A stretch of 64,000 bases of DNA from Prinsepia uniflora (lineage: Eukaryota > Streptophyta > Magnoliopsida > Rosales > Rosaceae): NCBI GenBank assembly GCA_032719365.1, contig CM064866.1, positions 5,933,781 to 5,997,780 on the forward strand. Reading direction: 5' to 3'. The notes below the pieces were generated by a model. The model worked only from the letters and a program-made list of their open reading frames with translations, did no database searches and was not told the origin of the DNA. Positions within the stretch are counted from its first letter, which is position 1. Each line of letters opens with the position of its first letter. Below, in pieces: positions 54,346-64,000 of this stretch. Made by a program: the position numbers and the translations under genes.

Positions 54346-56654
54346 TGTAAGACCCGTGTCCTGGAGGGAACGGTGAACGATCCCACATTCCTGCGAGGGG
54401 GGAATGGTCTGGGAGGGGAATGGTGGTTGATAACGCCCAAACTACGCATTAAATTAAACATGTAATTTGAGTATTATGCAAATTTAAACCCTTTTGTGTA
54501 GTTATAGTATTGGTAAGTAGGGATCGTTCTTAACCGGGGAAATTAGGGAATATTAATAATATGTTAGTTAAAAAGAATAATGAATAATTAATGAATTGAA
54601 GAATTAAAGAATTGAAGAATTAGATAATCACATAATTAATTAATTGAATAATCAAGTAATAAAGAATTAAAGAATTAACGAATAAAGGAATTAATAAATA
54701 AGAGAATCAATAAATTAATGAAATAACGAATAAATGAATTAAACGAATAAAAGAATAAACATGGGGGTTTTAAGGATTTTGATTATGCAAAATAAGTAAA
54801 GACATAAATGAACTAATTCTATTCCTATTTTAACATATATACAAGTGGACTTTCTTTAAACACAAAATCTACCAACACTCTAACATTTGCAAAGTTTGAA
54901 TACATCACAAAATTCTACTTTCACCATCCCACTCATGCATACATTTTGTAAACATTATAAATGCACCGAAACGCGGTCATAAACACTTATAAATTGATTA
55001 AAACATTTAAATCTCTTCAATTTTATACTAAGTGCACCGAAACGCGGTCATAAACACCTAGTATAAAATTGAAGCTTAAGCACTCAAATGTATGAAGTAA
55101 ATGAAGTTTGAAAAGTAGAACACATTATAATAATATCCTTGTCTACAAAAGTTAGAAAGAAAATACCCACAAAAATATTGAACTACAGAAAATAAAACCG
55201 AAACAACAATGAGAGTTTAAGCAAAGGAAATAACAAGTTACACCTTCGGAATCCAAGAAAGCTTGTGATTCCGAAAATGGATGGAATAAAAATGACATGT
55301 TATTCATAAGATTTTCTGACAGCAGAAGAAACCTTATGAAGATGGATGAATAAACACGAGAATGCGAACTTAAACTCAAGAATTGCAACGGAAATACTAG
55401 GCTTGAATTTCTAAAGGAAGGATACAATGTTGTGTTTTTGGAGTTCTTTCTCCATACAAAGTCCCCCCAAAACAAGAGAAATGCACTCCTATTTATAGGA
55501 GGAAAAAGCTACTAAAAAACAAATAAATTAATTAAGAATTACAATAAAATAAAAGAAAATGAAATGATGACTAATTATGAACAATGATGTTTAATGATGA
55601 AAATTAGGTAAGGTTTGGAATTAATTTGTGGCTGAAAATAAAAGAAATAGGAGAAATGGGACTGTTGGGCTGCTGGTTTGTACAGGCTGGTGAAAATGGG
55701 CTGCACTGTTGGAGGCTTCGGACCAGGCGGCAGGTGAAAAGCAGGTGGGCTGGGGGCAGTTGGGCGTACGGACTGGAGGCAGACGGGCCGGCTGGTTTGG
55801 TGAGCAGTAGAAGCATGGCTGGAGTGATGGACGGTTGCTGGAACAGGCTGTGCAGGCGTGATGGGCTGCGTGGTTAGGTGGAGCAGGTGGCGCAAGTGGG
55901 CTGGACATGGGCCAGGAGAGCAGCAGGGGTCACGTGAAGGTTGTTGTGCAGATGTACGGGCCGAAGATTGGTTGGGCTGGCGTGCAGGCGGAATTTGCAG
56001 TGGGCTGGTTCGCGCGAGTCCAGGGGTCGAGCAGGTGAAGCTGGGCTGAGCGCGCGGAATGGGCTGGAGACTCGGGCCTGGACTGGATTTGGGCAGCTGC
56101 TCAGCAAAAGAAATGGCTTGGGCTGCACAAAGGAAAACAATGGGTTAGATTTATTTGGGCTTATAAAATTAATTAAACAATTAAGTAATATTTCACCGAA
56201 ATTCGTCCATAATTTCTTCGTTATAAATCCGAACGAGACGATTCTTTCGCCAAAATACTCCAAAATACAAGTTTTATTTATTTAAATAGAAAAATCACAA
56301 AATAAATTAATTTATCTAATTACTTATTATTTAAATAATAAAAGTCAAGTATAAGGGTATAAAATAATATAAAATAATGTTGATTTAACGACCTATCAGT
56401 GGTGTGCCTTAAAGGTGTAGGCACACGTCTATCTTGCACGAGGCCTTTTGGGAGCTCAAGTGGCTTTGGGGGGGATTGGAACCGAAAAGTTAAGCGAGTT
56501 GAGGCTGGTGCAATTCCATGATGGGTGACCCCCTGGGAAGTTGCACCGTGAGCTCCCGAAAACAAAACCGTGAGGGCAAGGGCAAGGAGGCCCAAAGCGG
56601 ACAATATCGTGCTAGATGATTCAGGTCCTGACCGAGGAGGGTCGGGTCCTGACA
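54346..56654 (+). mobile_element. Cassandra-like solo LTR with a 5S-rRNA-derived segment, interrupted
   Basis: It runs TGTAAGACCCGTGTCC...GGGTCGGGTCCTGACA and has the duplication gttaa at 54341-54345 and 56655-56659. Without the insertion at 54428-56398 it is 333 bp, the size range known for Cassandra LTRs. The 5S-like part is at 56480-56548: AAGTTAAGCGAGTT (5S box A area) and GATGGGTGACCCCCTGGGAA (box C) at close to native 5S spacing. Cassandra elements are non-autonomous TRIMs whose LTRs carry 5S promoter sequence. There is no coding capacity. It is not a functional 5S gene, since the 5' third of the 5S RNA is not recognisable. Confidence 0.85.
54428..56398 (+). mobile_element. Unclassified long solo LTR inside the Cassandra-like LTR
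   Basis: It begins TGATAACGCCCAAACTACGC and ends TTAACGACCTATCA, with the duplication gtggt at 54423-54427 and 56399-56403; 1971 bp. The left third is A-rich with many GAATTAA/GAATAAA variants (54560-54760). AGTGCACCGAAACGCGGTCAT-type words occur twice, near 54961 and 55032. The right third (55650-56110) is G/C-rich with GGGCTG repeats. No PBS or protein domain is present. The Cys/Pro-rich minus frames at 55575-55908 are products of composition. Confidence 0.85.
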
Positions 56655-56822
56655 GTTAATCAGTGATTAGTTGACTGATTTTGGACGGACGGTGAGAAAT
56701 GACGATTTTGCCCTTGGAATTGGCAAAAATGTTGACTTTTCGTTTGGGCGGTCAAATGGACTTTGACCGATGACTGTGACGTAGTTCGGAAAGTCACGAG
56801 TTCATAGACAAGTGGCACGTCC

Positions 56823-59768
56823 TGATAGGACCCACCCCTAATCCCCCGGTATTAAGGGCTAAATCCTGATCCCGTCTAACTTACGCATGACACAAAGGCC
56901 AAACAACGTCCAACCTTCATGCGACACGTAAGTTGGACAAGGGATTCTCGATCCAACAATGTGAAAAGTAACCGGTCTTCCCAGAGTATACCGAACTACT
57001 GTGGATTGCGGGTGTGATGTCTCCATCTCTCTCAATCAATAGCCCGTGCCGCAACAACCTAGAGGATATCGAAAACATGAAAAGACTGTGAGTCGACAAA
57101 AATAAAGTATAATTTAGAAAACAGTTCAATAAAACAATTACATTTTACCCTCCACGCAAAAACCAATGCATGCATATCAATTCCAAGTTATGAAACCACT
57201 CATATCAAAAACCATCCACGAAAACCATTTGAAAACCCGTATCAAAACCGTTATTCAAATCCAGGCCTCAACCTCAAATCTCAAATCAATCTCAAATCCG
57301 GGAACTCAGTCCCAAAACTCATCAAATCTGAAGCATCCGGGCCAGTGCCCAAAACATTCTGAAAACCAGTGAAAAACCAGTGAAAATATCAATCATACAA
57401 GTTACTGGATCTCAAGTGCGCCCGAGTCTTTAAACTCAAAACACAATGCGCAATAACCAGGCCTTCCCGGGATATCCGAGTCTTTAAACTCAAAACACAA
57501 TCATAGGCATCAGGGGGGTATCATATCCGAGTCTTTAAACTCAAAACATATACCGAGTCTTTAAACTCAAAACATATCAATATAGGGCCCTCCCCCCGTA
57601 AATCAATCCGAGTCTTTAAACTCAAAACCAAATCCAGTGGGTTTTTCTCTTTTTCCGGGTCTTTAAACCCAAAACCATTTTTCAAGCAACAGTGAAAACC
57701 ACAGAAAATCGACAGTCGAATTTGCAACAATGATTCCGTAAGCCGGCATTCGGAACCACTGTCCCGAACCCAAATTCAGACTCCCTTTCGAAACCTCGAA
57801 AACCAAATCCGAAATCTCATTTCACATGAATAGGGCTCCAAGCCCAAAATCACTTTTCCGAAATCCATTTCAAAACCTTGAAATCAAATCATATTTCAAA
57901 ACCCGAAGTCAAATCATTAAAACCATCAAATCATAAGAGAAATCAAACCTCGTAAAACGTGAAATTCGTAAAATACCTCGAAAAATGTGCAAAACCGTAA
58001 ACCATCAAGATCATAAATCAAAGAATAGAATCAAGAATAGAAACCATATAAAAACATATATACATGCATCAAGAGTTAGAAAGCAAAGTCCACTCACAGA
58101 CCATTCCGACGTCGTCTCGATACGCGCGCACTTACGCCGTTCCCGGCCATTCAGCTATCCTCGGCTTTTCCGAACCAGTCCAAATCCCATAACAAGGTCA
58201 CTAACTACTTCATAAAGCATATACTAAGTCCCTGTAATTTTTCCAAATATTTAACTATTTTTAACCGAGCCCTAAAATCTTCGGACATTCCGAAACATAT
58301 CGAGACGATGTCCAATTGACTCGAAACCAGCGCCAAAATGTTCGTTACATCGAATACTTTAAAAATTATGTTAGAACCTTCCTCAAAAGGTGTGCCACGC
58401 GCCCACACGTGCCGCCTGAAGTGGCTGCATGTGGGCCTCACGCGCAGCTACTGTTCATCTTCAACCCACTGGTGAACCCGGTTCACCTGGTTCGAACCGG
58501 TTCGGTCTAGGCTAGACCGGCGTTCACGGTTTTCCCTCGTTTTTTTGCGATTTTCACTTCTATTGATCCTAATAGCTTCGTCCCAACTAACCTAACCCAG
58601 TTAGTTAATAAAAACAAGACTTCAAGACTTGACTAATACCTTCCTGAACCAAGATCAGACCCGCCTCCTGCAATTGGGTTCTGCCACCGTTCCTGCCTTC
58701 CTCGAGCTCTGCTTTTAGTTCCAAAAGCTTCCCTACATCTGTTAGTAACTTCCTCGATTAACCAAATCACAACTTAACCGCTTAAACATAATTTACCATT
58801 TTCAAATTTAAACTAAGGTTTTGCGGGAATTCGACCTTACCGCTCACCTGAATTCTCCAAACCAGTCTTAAGCGATCCCCTAGACCTCGAGCATCGTATT
58901 CCCATCAATAAAATTGATCCAAACGATACAAAAACATGATTACCATTGCCAATTGCGAAACAGGGCGTCTCGGGTTCACTGGGTCTTTTCCCTCGACCTG
59001 CCGTCGAGCTCCACCCCGACTTCCACCGTCCACCTCTCACCCTTCTTAAATGTTTTCCTTCATGGATCATGGGTTAGGAACGAGAATTATTGGTGTTGGT
59101 GTAAAAATGGACGTTCAACCCCTGTTCTCTGTCTTTGTCTCTGTTCTCAGAAACCGGGCAACCAAATTCCAATTTCAGTGTTTTGAAACCCACTTAGTTG
59201 GTGAAACAAGGTTCCACAAACCTCTAGAGTTCCGCCAGGTGTCATTTTTCCTATGGGCAAGTGTTTCAAAGACAGCCAAGTGTCCCATAGTTACTAGGCA
59301 CAGCTCCCTGTGCAACAAATGACCAGAATACCCCTTGATGCCCAAATTACCATGTTGCCCCTCCAGTTCTTAGACCCGTAGTTTCGTCATCGGATGTCCG
59401 ACGACTGCGTGCTAACGGTCCTTGGTTTACGTGAAAACTAATGGTCAAACAAAAAATAATCAAATTCTCTCTTTTTTTAACTTAATTACAAAAATGCCCT
59501 TGACCTTCCGAACGTCATAACTTTCTCCTCGATTGTCGGAATCGGACGTACCATCTGGCTATGGACTCGTGATGTCCCGAACTATGTCACAGTCATCGGT
59601 CAATGTCCATTTGACCGCCCGAACTAAAAGTCAACATTTTTCCCATTCTAGGGGCAAAATCGTCATTCTGCACCGTCCGTCCAAAAATATCCAACTAATC
59701 ACCGATTATCTTTGCTAATATGTCATTAACCACTAAGCTAATATCGACTTTCGGGACGGGTCGTTACA
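56823..59768 (-). mobile_element. Family A solo LTR, antisense, nested in a family A LTR
   Basis: The plus strand runs TGATAGGACCCACCCC...TTTCGGGACGGGTCGTTACA. The flanking 5-mers are cgtcc (56818-56822) and cgtct (59769-59773), one mismatch. Length is 2946 bp with no internal domain. The CCGAGTCTTTAAACTC array is at 57424-57670 and the GC-rich island at about 58387-58444. Confidence 0.92.
57424..57670 (-). repeat. CCGAGTCTTTAAACTC minisatellite in the antisense family A LTR
   Basis: Six copies of the palindromic TTTAAA-centred unit, with spacers, in the orientation opposite to 61797-62010. Confidence 0.85.
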
Positions 59769-61796
59769 CGTCTGATTCCGACATTCGAGGGAAAAGTTAT
59801 GACGTTCGGAAGTTCGAGGGTACTTTGGTAATTTGGTTAAAACATGGGCAATTTGTTGACTTTTCAAACGACATGGAAATTTTACGAACGTCGAGGACCG
59901 TTAGGAAGTTCTCGAACCCCTGAGTACAATGACAGACGACATGCATTAATTGGAGGCCGAACGACAAATTTATGGGTCTAGGAACTTGATGGGCAAACGA
60001 TAATTATGAAGGTAAGGGTAATTTGGTCATTTCCTGCATTGGGATTAGTGCCCAGTGATCAGGGGACACTTGGCTGCATCAGAGGAGTGTGTCCACCAGG
60101 TTTTGGACACCTGGCTGTGTCTGGATGGTTTTAGAAGCCTCTTCACTGTCTCTTGTTTTTTTTTTTAAATTATGGAGGCACGATCAAGGGATTAAACAGA
60201 GAGCTCAAGATTGTGTGTTTGAGTGGAAACAATCAGAGTGAACTTGGTTTTGTTTCTGTTGTGAGAGATGTGGGGATTAGAGAGATTAGTGACGAGGAAT
60301 AAGGTGGTGCTCCTCTCTTTAGCCGTCATGACGGTGGCTCTGAATTTGTGAAACAGAGCATTAGTATACCAAGTCCACCCAATCACTCTCAAATGTGAGT
60401 TCTTGCTCTTGAGTTCTGAAAGGAAGAGTGAGAAGGAGATTGGTGATGACAGGAGACCAAGACGAATGGCATGAGGGAAGATAAGGCAACCTCTACAACC
60501 CGTGTTTCTCTATTTGTGTTCAACTTGGCAACTTGGGGATTTATTGGTTAATTTTGGGGTTTTGATTGATTACTTGGGTTTCTGGAGACTAAGTCTAGTT
60601 CACTGGACGTGAAACTGAGACCTGGAGGTGGTCTATGGCGGCCAGGGGTGAAGCTCGAACATGACCGGTCTACGTTTGAAATTGGGAAGGTTTGTTTCTG
60701 ATCCCTCAGTAGTGATGTTATTAGCTAAATCGATTGGATTGATTAGGATGAATTGAATGGTTTAAAAAGAAGGGGAAAAGATGAAAAATTGGACGAGTTA
60801 AGAGATGAACCGGTTGCGCCGGTTCGAGTTACAGAGGCCGGTTTGAATCAGGCCTGAACCGGGTCGACAGAGGGTTGAAGATGAACAATGATTGGGCGCG
60901 TGGCACCCACGCGCGGCCCCTTTGGGCAGCGCGTGAGGGCGCGTGGAGCCCCTTTTGAGGATGGTTCCAACACGACTTTTAAAGTATTCGATGTAACGAA
61001 CATTTTGGGATTGGTTTCGAGTCGATCGAATATTGTCTCGATATGTTTCGGGATGTCCGAAGATTTTAGGGCTCGGTTAAAAATAGTTAAAAATTCGGAA
61101 AAATTACGGGGCTTTAGTATAAGCTTTATTAAGTAGTTAGTGACCTTATTATGGGATTGGACAGGTTCGGGAAAGCCGGGGATAACAGATTAGCCAAGAA
61201 CGGCATAAGTGCACGCGTATCGAGGTGACGACGCTATGGTCTGTGAGTGGACTTTGCTTTCTAACTCTTGATGCATGCATATATGTTTTTATATGTTTTC
61301 TATACGCTATTCTATGATTTGATTTATGATCTTGATGGTTTATGGTTTTGCACGAATTTCAAGGTATTTACGAAAATGCTCATTTTATGAGATTTCGATC
61401 AAGTTTGTGATTTGAACCTGGTTTTATCGATTTGATGTCGGGATTTGAAATATGATTTAATATCAATGAGTTAAAAATGGATTTTGGAAAAATGACTTCG
61501 GGTTTGAAGCCCAGTTCATAAAAGTGGTTTTAAAGAACGTGATTTCGGGTTTTTGAATCGGATTTTGGAATGACGATTCTGGATTCGGTTTTGAAGCTTG
61601 AAAGTGGATTTTCGGGTTTGAGTTCGGAATGATTATTCCAGATGCTATCTTACGAAATGATGGTTTTGGATTCAGATTTGGAAATGGATGATGGATATGA
61701 GTTCTGGGTTTGGATTCCAGATCCTGATGAGATTACGGATTCGGATTCAGAAATGGATAAATGGTTTTCGGATTGGATTTGCTTGATCTGGTTACT

Positions 61797-62010
61797 GAGT
61801 TTAAAGACTCGGATATGATTATGATGGGGGTGGGCCCAGATTGGGTTTAAAGACCCAGATTAAGTTTAAAGACTCCGGAGTTTAAAGACTCGGATATTGA
61901 TATTTCCCCCGTAGGCCTATTGAGTTTAAAGACTCGGGAGTTTAAAGACTCGGATTATATTGAGGCCTAGATTGAGTTTAAAGACACGGGAGTTTAAAGA
62001 CTCAGATAGA
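61797..62010 (+). repeat. TTTAAAGACTCGG minisatellite in the family A LTR
   Basis: Eight to nine units of GAGTTTAAAGACTCGG type; the largest of the arrays in this window. Confidence 0.88.
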
Positions 62011-62570
62011 TCCAGCAGGTTCGATGGATGGAAATGTGGTTTTTAATGTGTTTTGGATTTCACTGAGACTTGATGATGACGGTTTTTAATAATGGTTTTT
62101 CCGATGTTTTGGGCAATGACCCGGATGAATGGATTTTGAGGGTTTTGAGCTGAGGCCCGGGATTTGAGAAAAGGCAATGAGTTCGGTTTTCTTGAATGGT
62201 TTGAATAACTTGAAAATAGAATGGTTTTATGACATGACTTCTGATATGCATGCATTGGTTTTTAAATGGAGGGTATAAATGTAATTGTTTTATTGAACTG
62301 TTTTTGAACTTATACTTTCTTTTTGTCCACTCACAGTCTTTTCATGTTTTCGATACCCTTCAGGTTGCTGCGGTGTGGGCTGTTGGTCGAGAGAGAGGAG
62401 ACATCACATACTCGATCCACAATAGAGTCTGCGCGCTCTAGGAATCCCTTGTCCGACTTACGTGTCACATGGAGGTTGGATGTCAGTTTAGCCTTCGTGT
62501 CACTCGTAAGTTAGACGGGAGCATGACTTAGCCCTTAATCCCGGGGGATTGAGGGTGGGTCGTGTCAAAT

Positions 62571-62582
62571 TGGTATCAGAGC
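62571..62582 (+). other. iMet tRNA primer-binding site of the family A element
   Basis: A perfect TGGTATCAGAGC, 3 bp after the LTR end at 62567. It confirms the LTR boundary and the plus orientation of the element. Confidence 0.95.
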
Positions 62583-62666
62583 AGGTTTCGTGTGTTCTGC
62601 GCAAGGTCTGGTTCCTAGAGTCGTTGGTTTGTCGACTTAGGTGGTGTGATGCTACTGTGGATGTGA

Positions 62667-62738
62667 TGTCTCGACGCAGAACAACCCGTCAGCAACCTGG
62701 ATGCGATAGTGATAGTACGTTCGTTGTGGTTAGTTAGC
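62667..62738 (+). pseudogene. Gag start of the family A element
   Basis: ATGTCTCGACGCAGA encodes MSRRRTTRQQPGCDSDSTFV and then stops after 23 residues. It sits where the family B element has MPPIRKPRARPG (32555). After this, 62740-63160 shows no recognisable gag or pol domain. Confidence 0.5.
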
Positions 62739-63315
62739 AGTGATTTTTAGTGTCAGAATGATAGTCGCTCGATACGCAGTACGAGGTATGACGTACATCG
62801 GCTTAGGGCCGGAACGGTTAGTGCGTTGGCGCTTGTTTTGCTTGATGATTGGACCATAGGGTCGGAGATATGCCAGCGTGGTTAACTTAGATGGTAGCTA
62901 GTGGGCTACGATTTCGTGTAGGTTGGTCGGCTTGTGAGGCTCGAGAGTAGCACATTGATCTAGTGAGATACGTGGGCCAAGGAAGCCGGTTGATGGTGGC
63001 CTATTAGGCCGGATGGTGTTTGGATAATGACAGTTTGGACTTGTGACCATTTGGTCTGATTGTTCAAGCTTGGACTTGTACAACTATGAGTAGCTGGATG
63101 CCTTGAGTGGCAGGGTTTAGGAACTACTTTGAGATTCGAGGGATTTCCCCCCTTGCGATGGATACTATCCACAGTAGAGTCTGCGGGCTCTGGGAAGTCC
63201 GGAAGTTTTGAGCGGTTCAGTCAAGAATCCCTTGTCCGACTTACATGTCACATGTAGGTTGGACGTCAGTTTAGCCTTCGTGTCACTCATAAGTTAGACG
63301 GGAGCATGACTTAGT
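62739..63315 (+). mobile_element. Decayed internal region and fragment of a second family A LTR
   Basis: 62739-63160 has no frame of note. From about 63165 to 63315 the sequence again matches the 3' part of the family A LTR (62415-62531: CCACAGTAGAGTCTGCG, CTTGTCCGACTTACATGTCAC, AAGTTAGACGGGAGCATGAC). Nearly all of the internal region between the two LTRs is therefore deleted. The match is cut by the LTR at 63316. Confidence 0.7.
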
Positions 63316-64000
63316 TGACAGGACCTGTCCCAACTGGACTTTGATAACCGTGCCCAGTCCTGCTCCCATATGACAAGTCAACTGAAGTCCCGAAACTACC
63401 CTTCAGCACCTATCAGACAAGGGATAAACTGCACTGATTTTCGCTTATGTCTCAGCCTCTCGATCAGCCCCGAACGTCGTGCCACAGCCTGGAGGGTCAT
63501 CAAAAATAGAGAAGGTGTGAGTGGACAAAAATAATATCATTTGAAACACATTTCAAAGTATATCATTTGCCCTCCAGTTTATCAAACCATTCATGCATAG
63601 GGTAAAACATATGAATCAATCACCGGCTTTCCAGCCAAATCACATAACAGTATCAAATCTCGGCTCATAAGCCAAACATATGAAAACATAATCACCTGGC
63701 CACACAGACCAAAAACCTGTACTCAATACCAGTATGCAATCACAATCGACATCAAACCGCACCACTCACAAGTGCACAATCAATCAAGCAATCCATCAAT
63801 CAATCTGAATTATTCACAAGTGCACCAAGAGTCACACAATCATATCCGCACTACGCGTATGGCAATATCCAGCCACATGCTAGGGATCAGAAACCTCTGG
63901 GCTAAACCCTCGGGCTCAGTCACATCTGGGCGAACACATCCCCAAGCTCAGACACATCCGAGTGGTACATCCTGGCTCAGTCGCATCCAAGAAGCTGGTT
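63316..64000 (-). mobile_element. Family B LTR, antisense, running off the window
   Basis: The plus strand begins TGACAGGACCTGTCCC, the inverse of a ...GTCA end, and is colinear with 46479-47270: the CCTGGAGGGTCAT block, the ACTCACAAGTGCAC units (63765-63860), the CTACGCGTA word and CTCAGTCACATCTGGGCGAA. Its other end and target duplication are outside the window. Confidence 0.88.

Larger units (their letters stand above)
54283..62567 (+). mobile_element. Family A LTR carrying nested insertions, followed by PBS
   Basis: It begins TGTAACGACCCATCCCG at 54283. It continues at 56660-56822 and 59769-62567, ending GAGGGTGGGTCGTGTCA, immediately before the primer-binding site at 62571. Removing the insertions at 54346-56654 and 56823-59768 with their duplicates leaves about 3020 bp. 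The GC-rich island is at about 60894-60946 and the TTTAAAGACTC array at 61797-62010. It is the 5' LTR of an element whose internal region starts at 62568. Confidence 0.9.

Noticed and set aside
55575..55908. Cys/Pro-rich minus-strand ORFs, at first sight like small secreted proteins
   Set aside because: They lie within a well-bounded LTR (54428-56398) and follow from GGGCTG-rich composition; no signal peptide or consistent cysteine pattern.
56480..56548. True 5S rRNA gene
   Set aside because: Only the internal promoter portion is recognisable, it is diverged, and it lies inside an LTR with target duplications.

Overview
The window is nuclear DNA from a flowering plant, most likely a eudicot. 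The evidence is plant-type retrotransposons (Tat-lineage Ty3/gypsy, copia with CCHC gag, Cassandra-like LTRs), a hAT element, a Pack-MULE, and a cluster of plant leucine-rich-repeat receptor-like proteins (RLPs) of the Cf-9/HcrVf kind. The style of the RLPs and of the copia gag suggests Rosaceae, but that is a guess. No bacterial, organellar or viral genome segment is seen, nor any tRNA gene, true rRNA gene or CRISPR array. Almost everything is transposon-derived and much of it is broken; the only host gene close to intact is the RLP at 15871-18740.

Layout. 1-4516: a long LTR (family A) with an antisense copy of the same family inside it. 4517-7756: a copia-type element in minus orientation (gag intact, protease cut by the family A LTR, PBS-like site, palindromic LTR-like end). 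8418-13391: a complete hAT element with an 8-bp target duplication, a broken transposase and a captured piece of a GILT-like thiol reductase gene. 14390-15200: a copia gag scrap and a CACTA-type end. 15871-30578: the RLP cluster, made of one long gene with a single 1-nt frameshift and three pseudogene pieces arranged as a large inverted duplication. The cluster is broken up by a Pack-MULE carrying a 3-ketoacyl-CoA synthase fragment (20630-22847), a solo copia LTR (24189-24692) and an inverted-repeat element with long G/C homopolymers (26383-27493).

30579-37410: copia-like sequence, then family B LTR pieces with an iMet primer site and a gag start, interrupted by an antisense Cassandra-like LTR with three tandem 5S-rRNA-derived modules. 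37691-53423: a large decayed Tat-lineage Ty3/gypsy element in minus orientation (LTR, gag, protease, RT, RNase H, integrase) plus the plus-strand extra ORF typical of this lineage. Its protease region is split by a family B solo LTR (43745-50348), which itself holds an antisense family B solo LTR (46479-49778). 54283-62567: a family A LTR carrying three insertions, one inside another; it is followed by a perfect iMet primer-binding site, a gag start and a further antisense family B LTR that runs off the window.

The clearest structural results are the insertion boundaries with matching target duplications: gctaa, catacatt, gagac, ttgtg, gttaa, gtggt and cgtc(c/t). These give the relative order of events. 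Families A and B (LTRs of about 2.7-3.3 kb, TGTAACGACCC...GTCA, iMet PBS, gag starting MPP/MSRR) are inferred to be Del/Tekay-like chromoviruses. No pol from them is present, so this rests on LTR length, PBS and gag start only.
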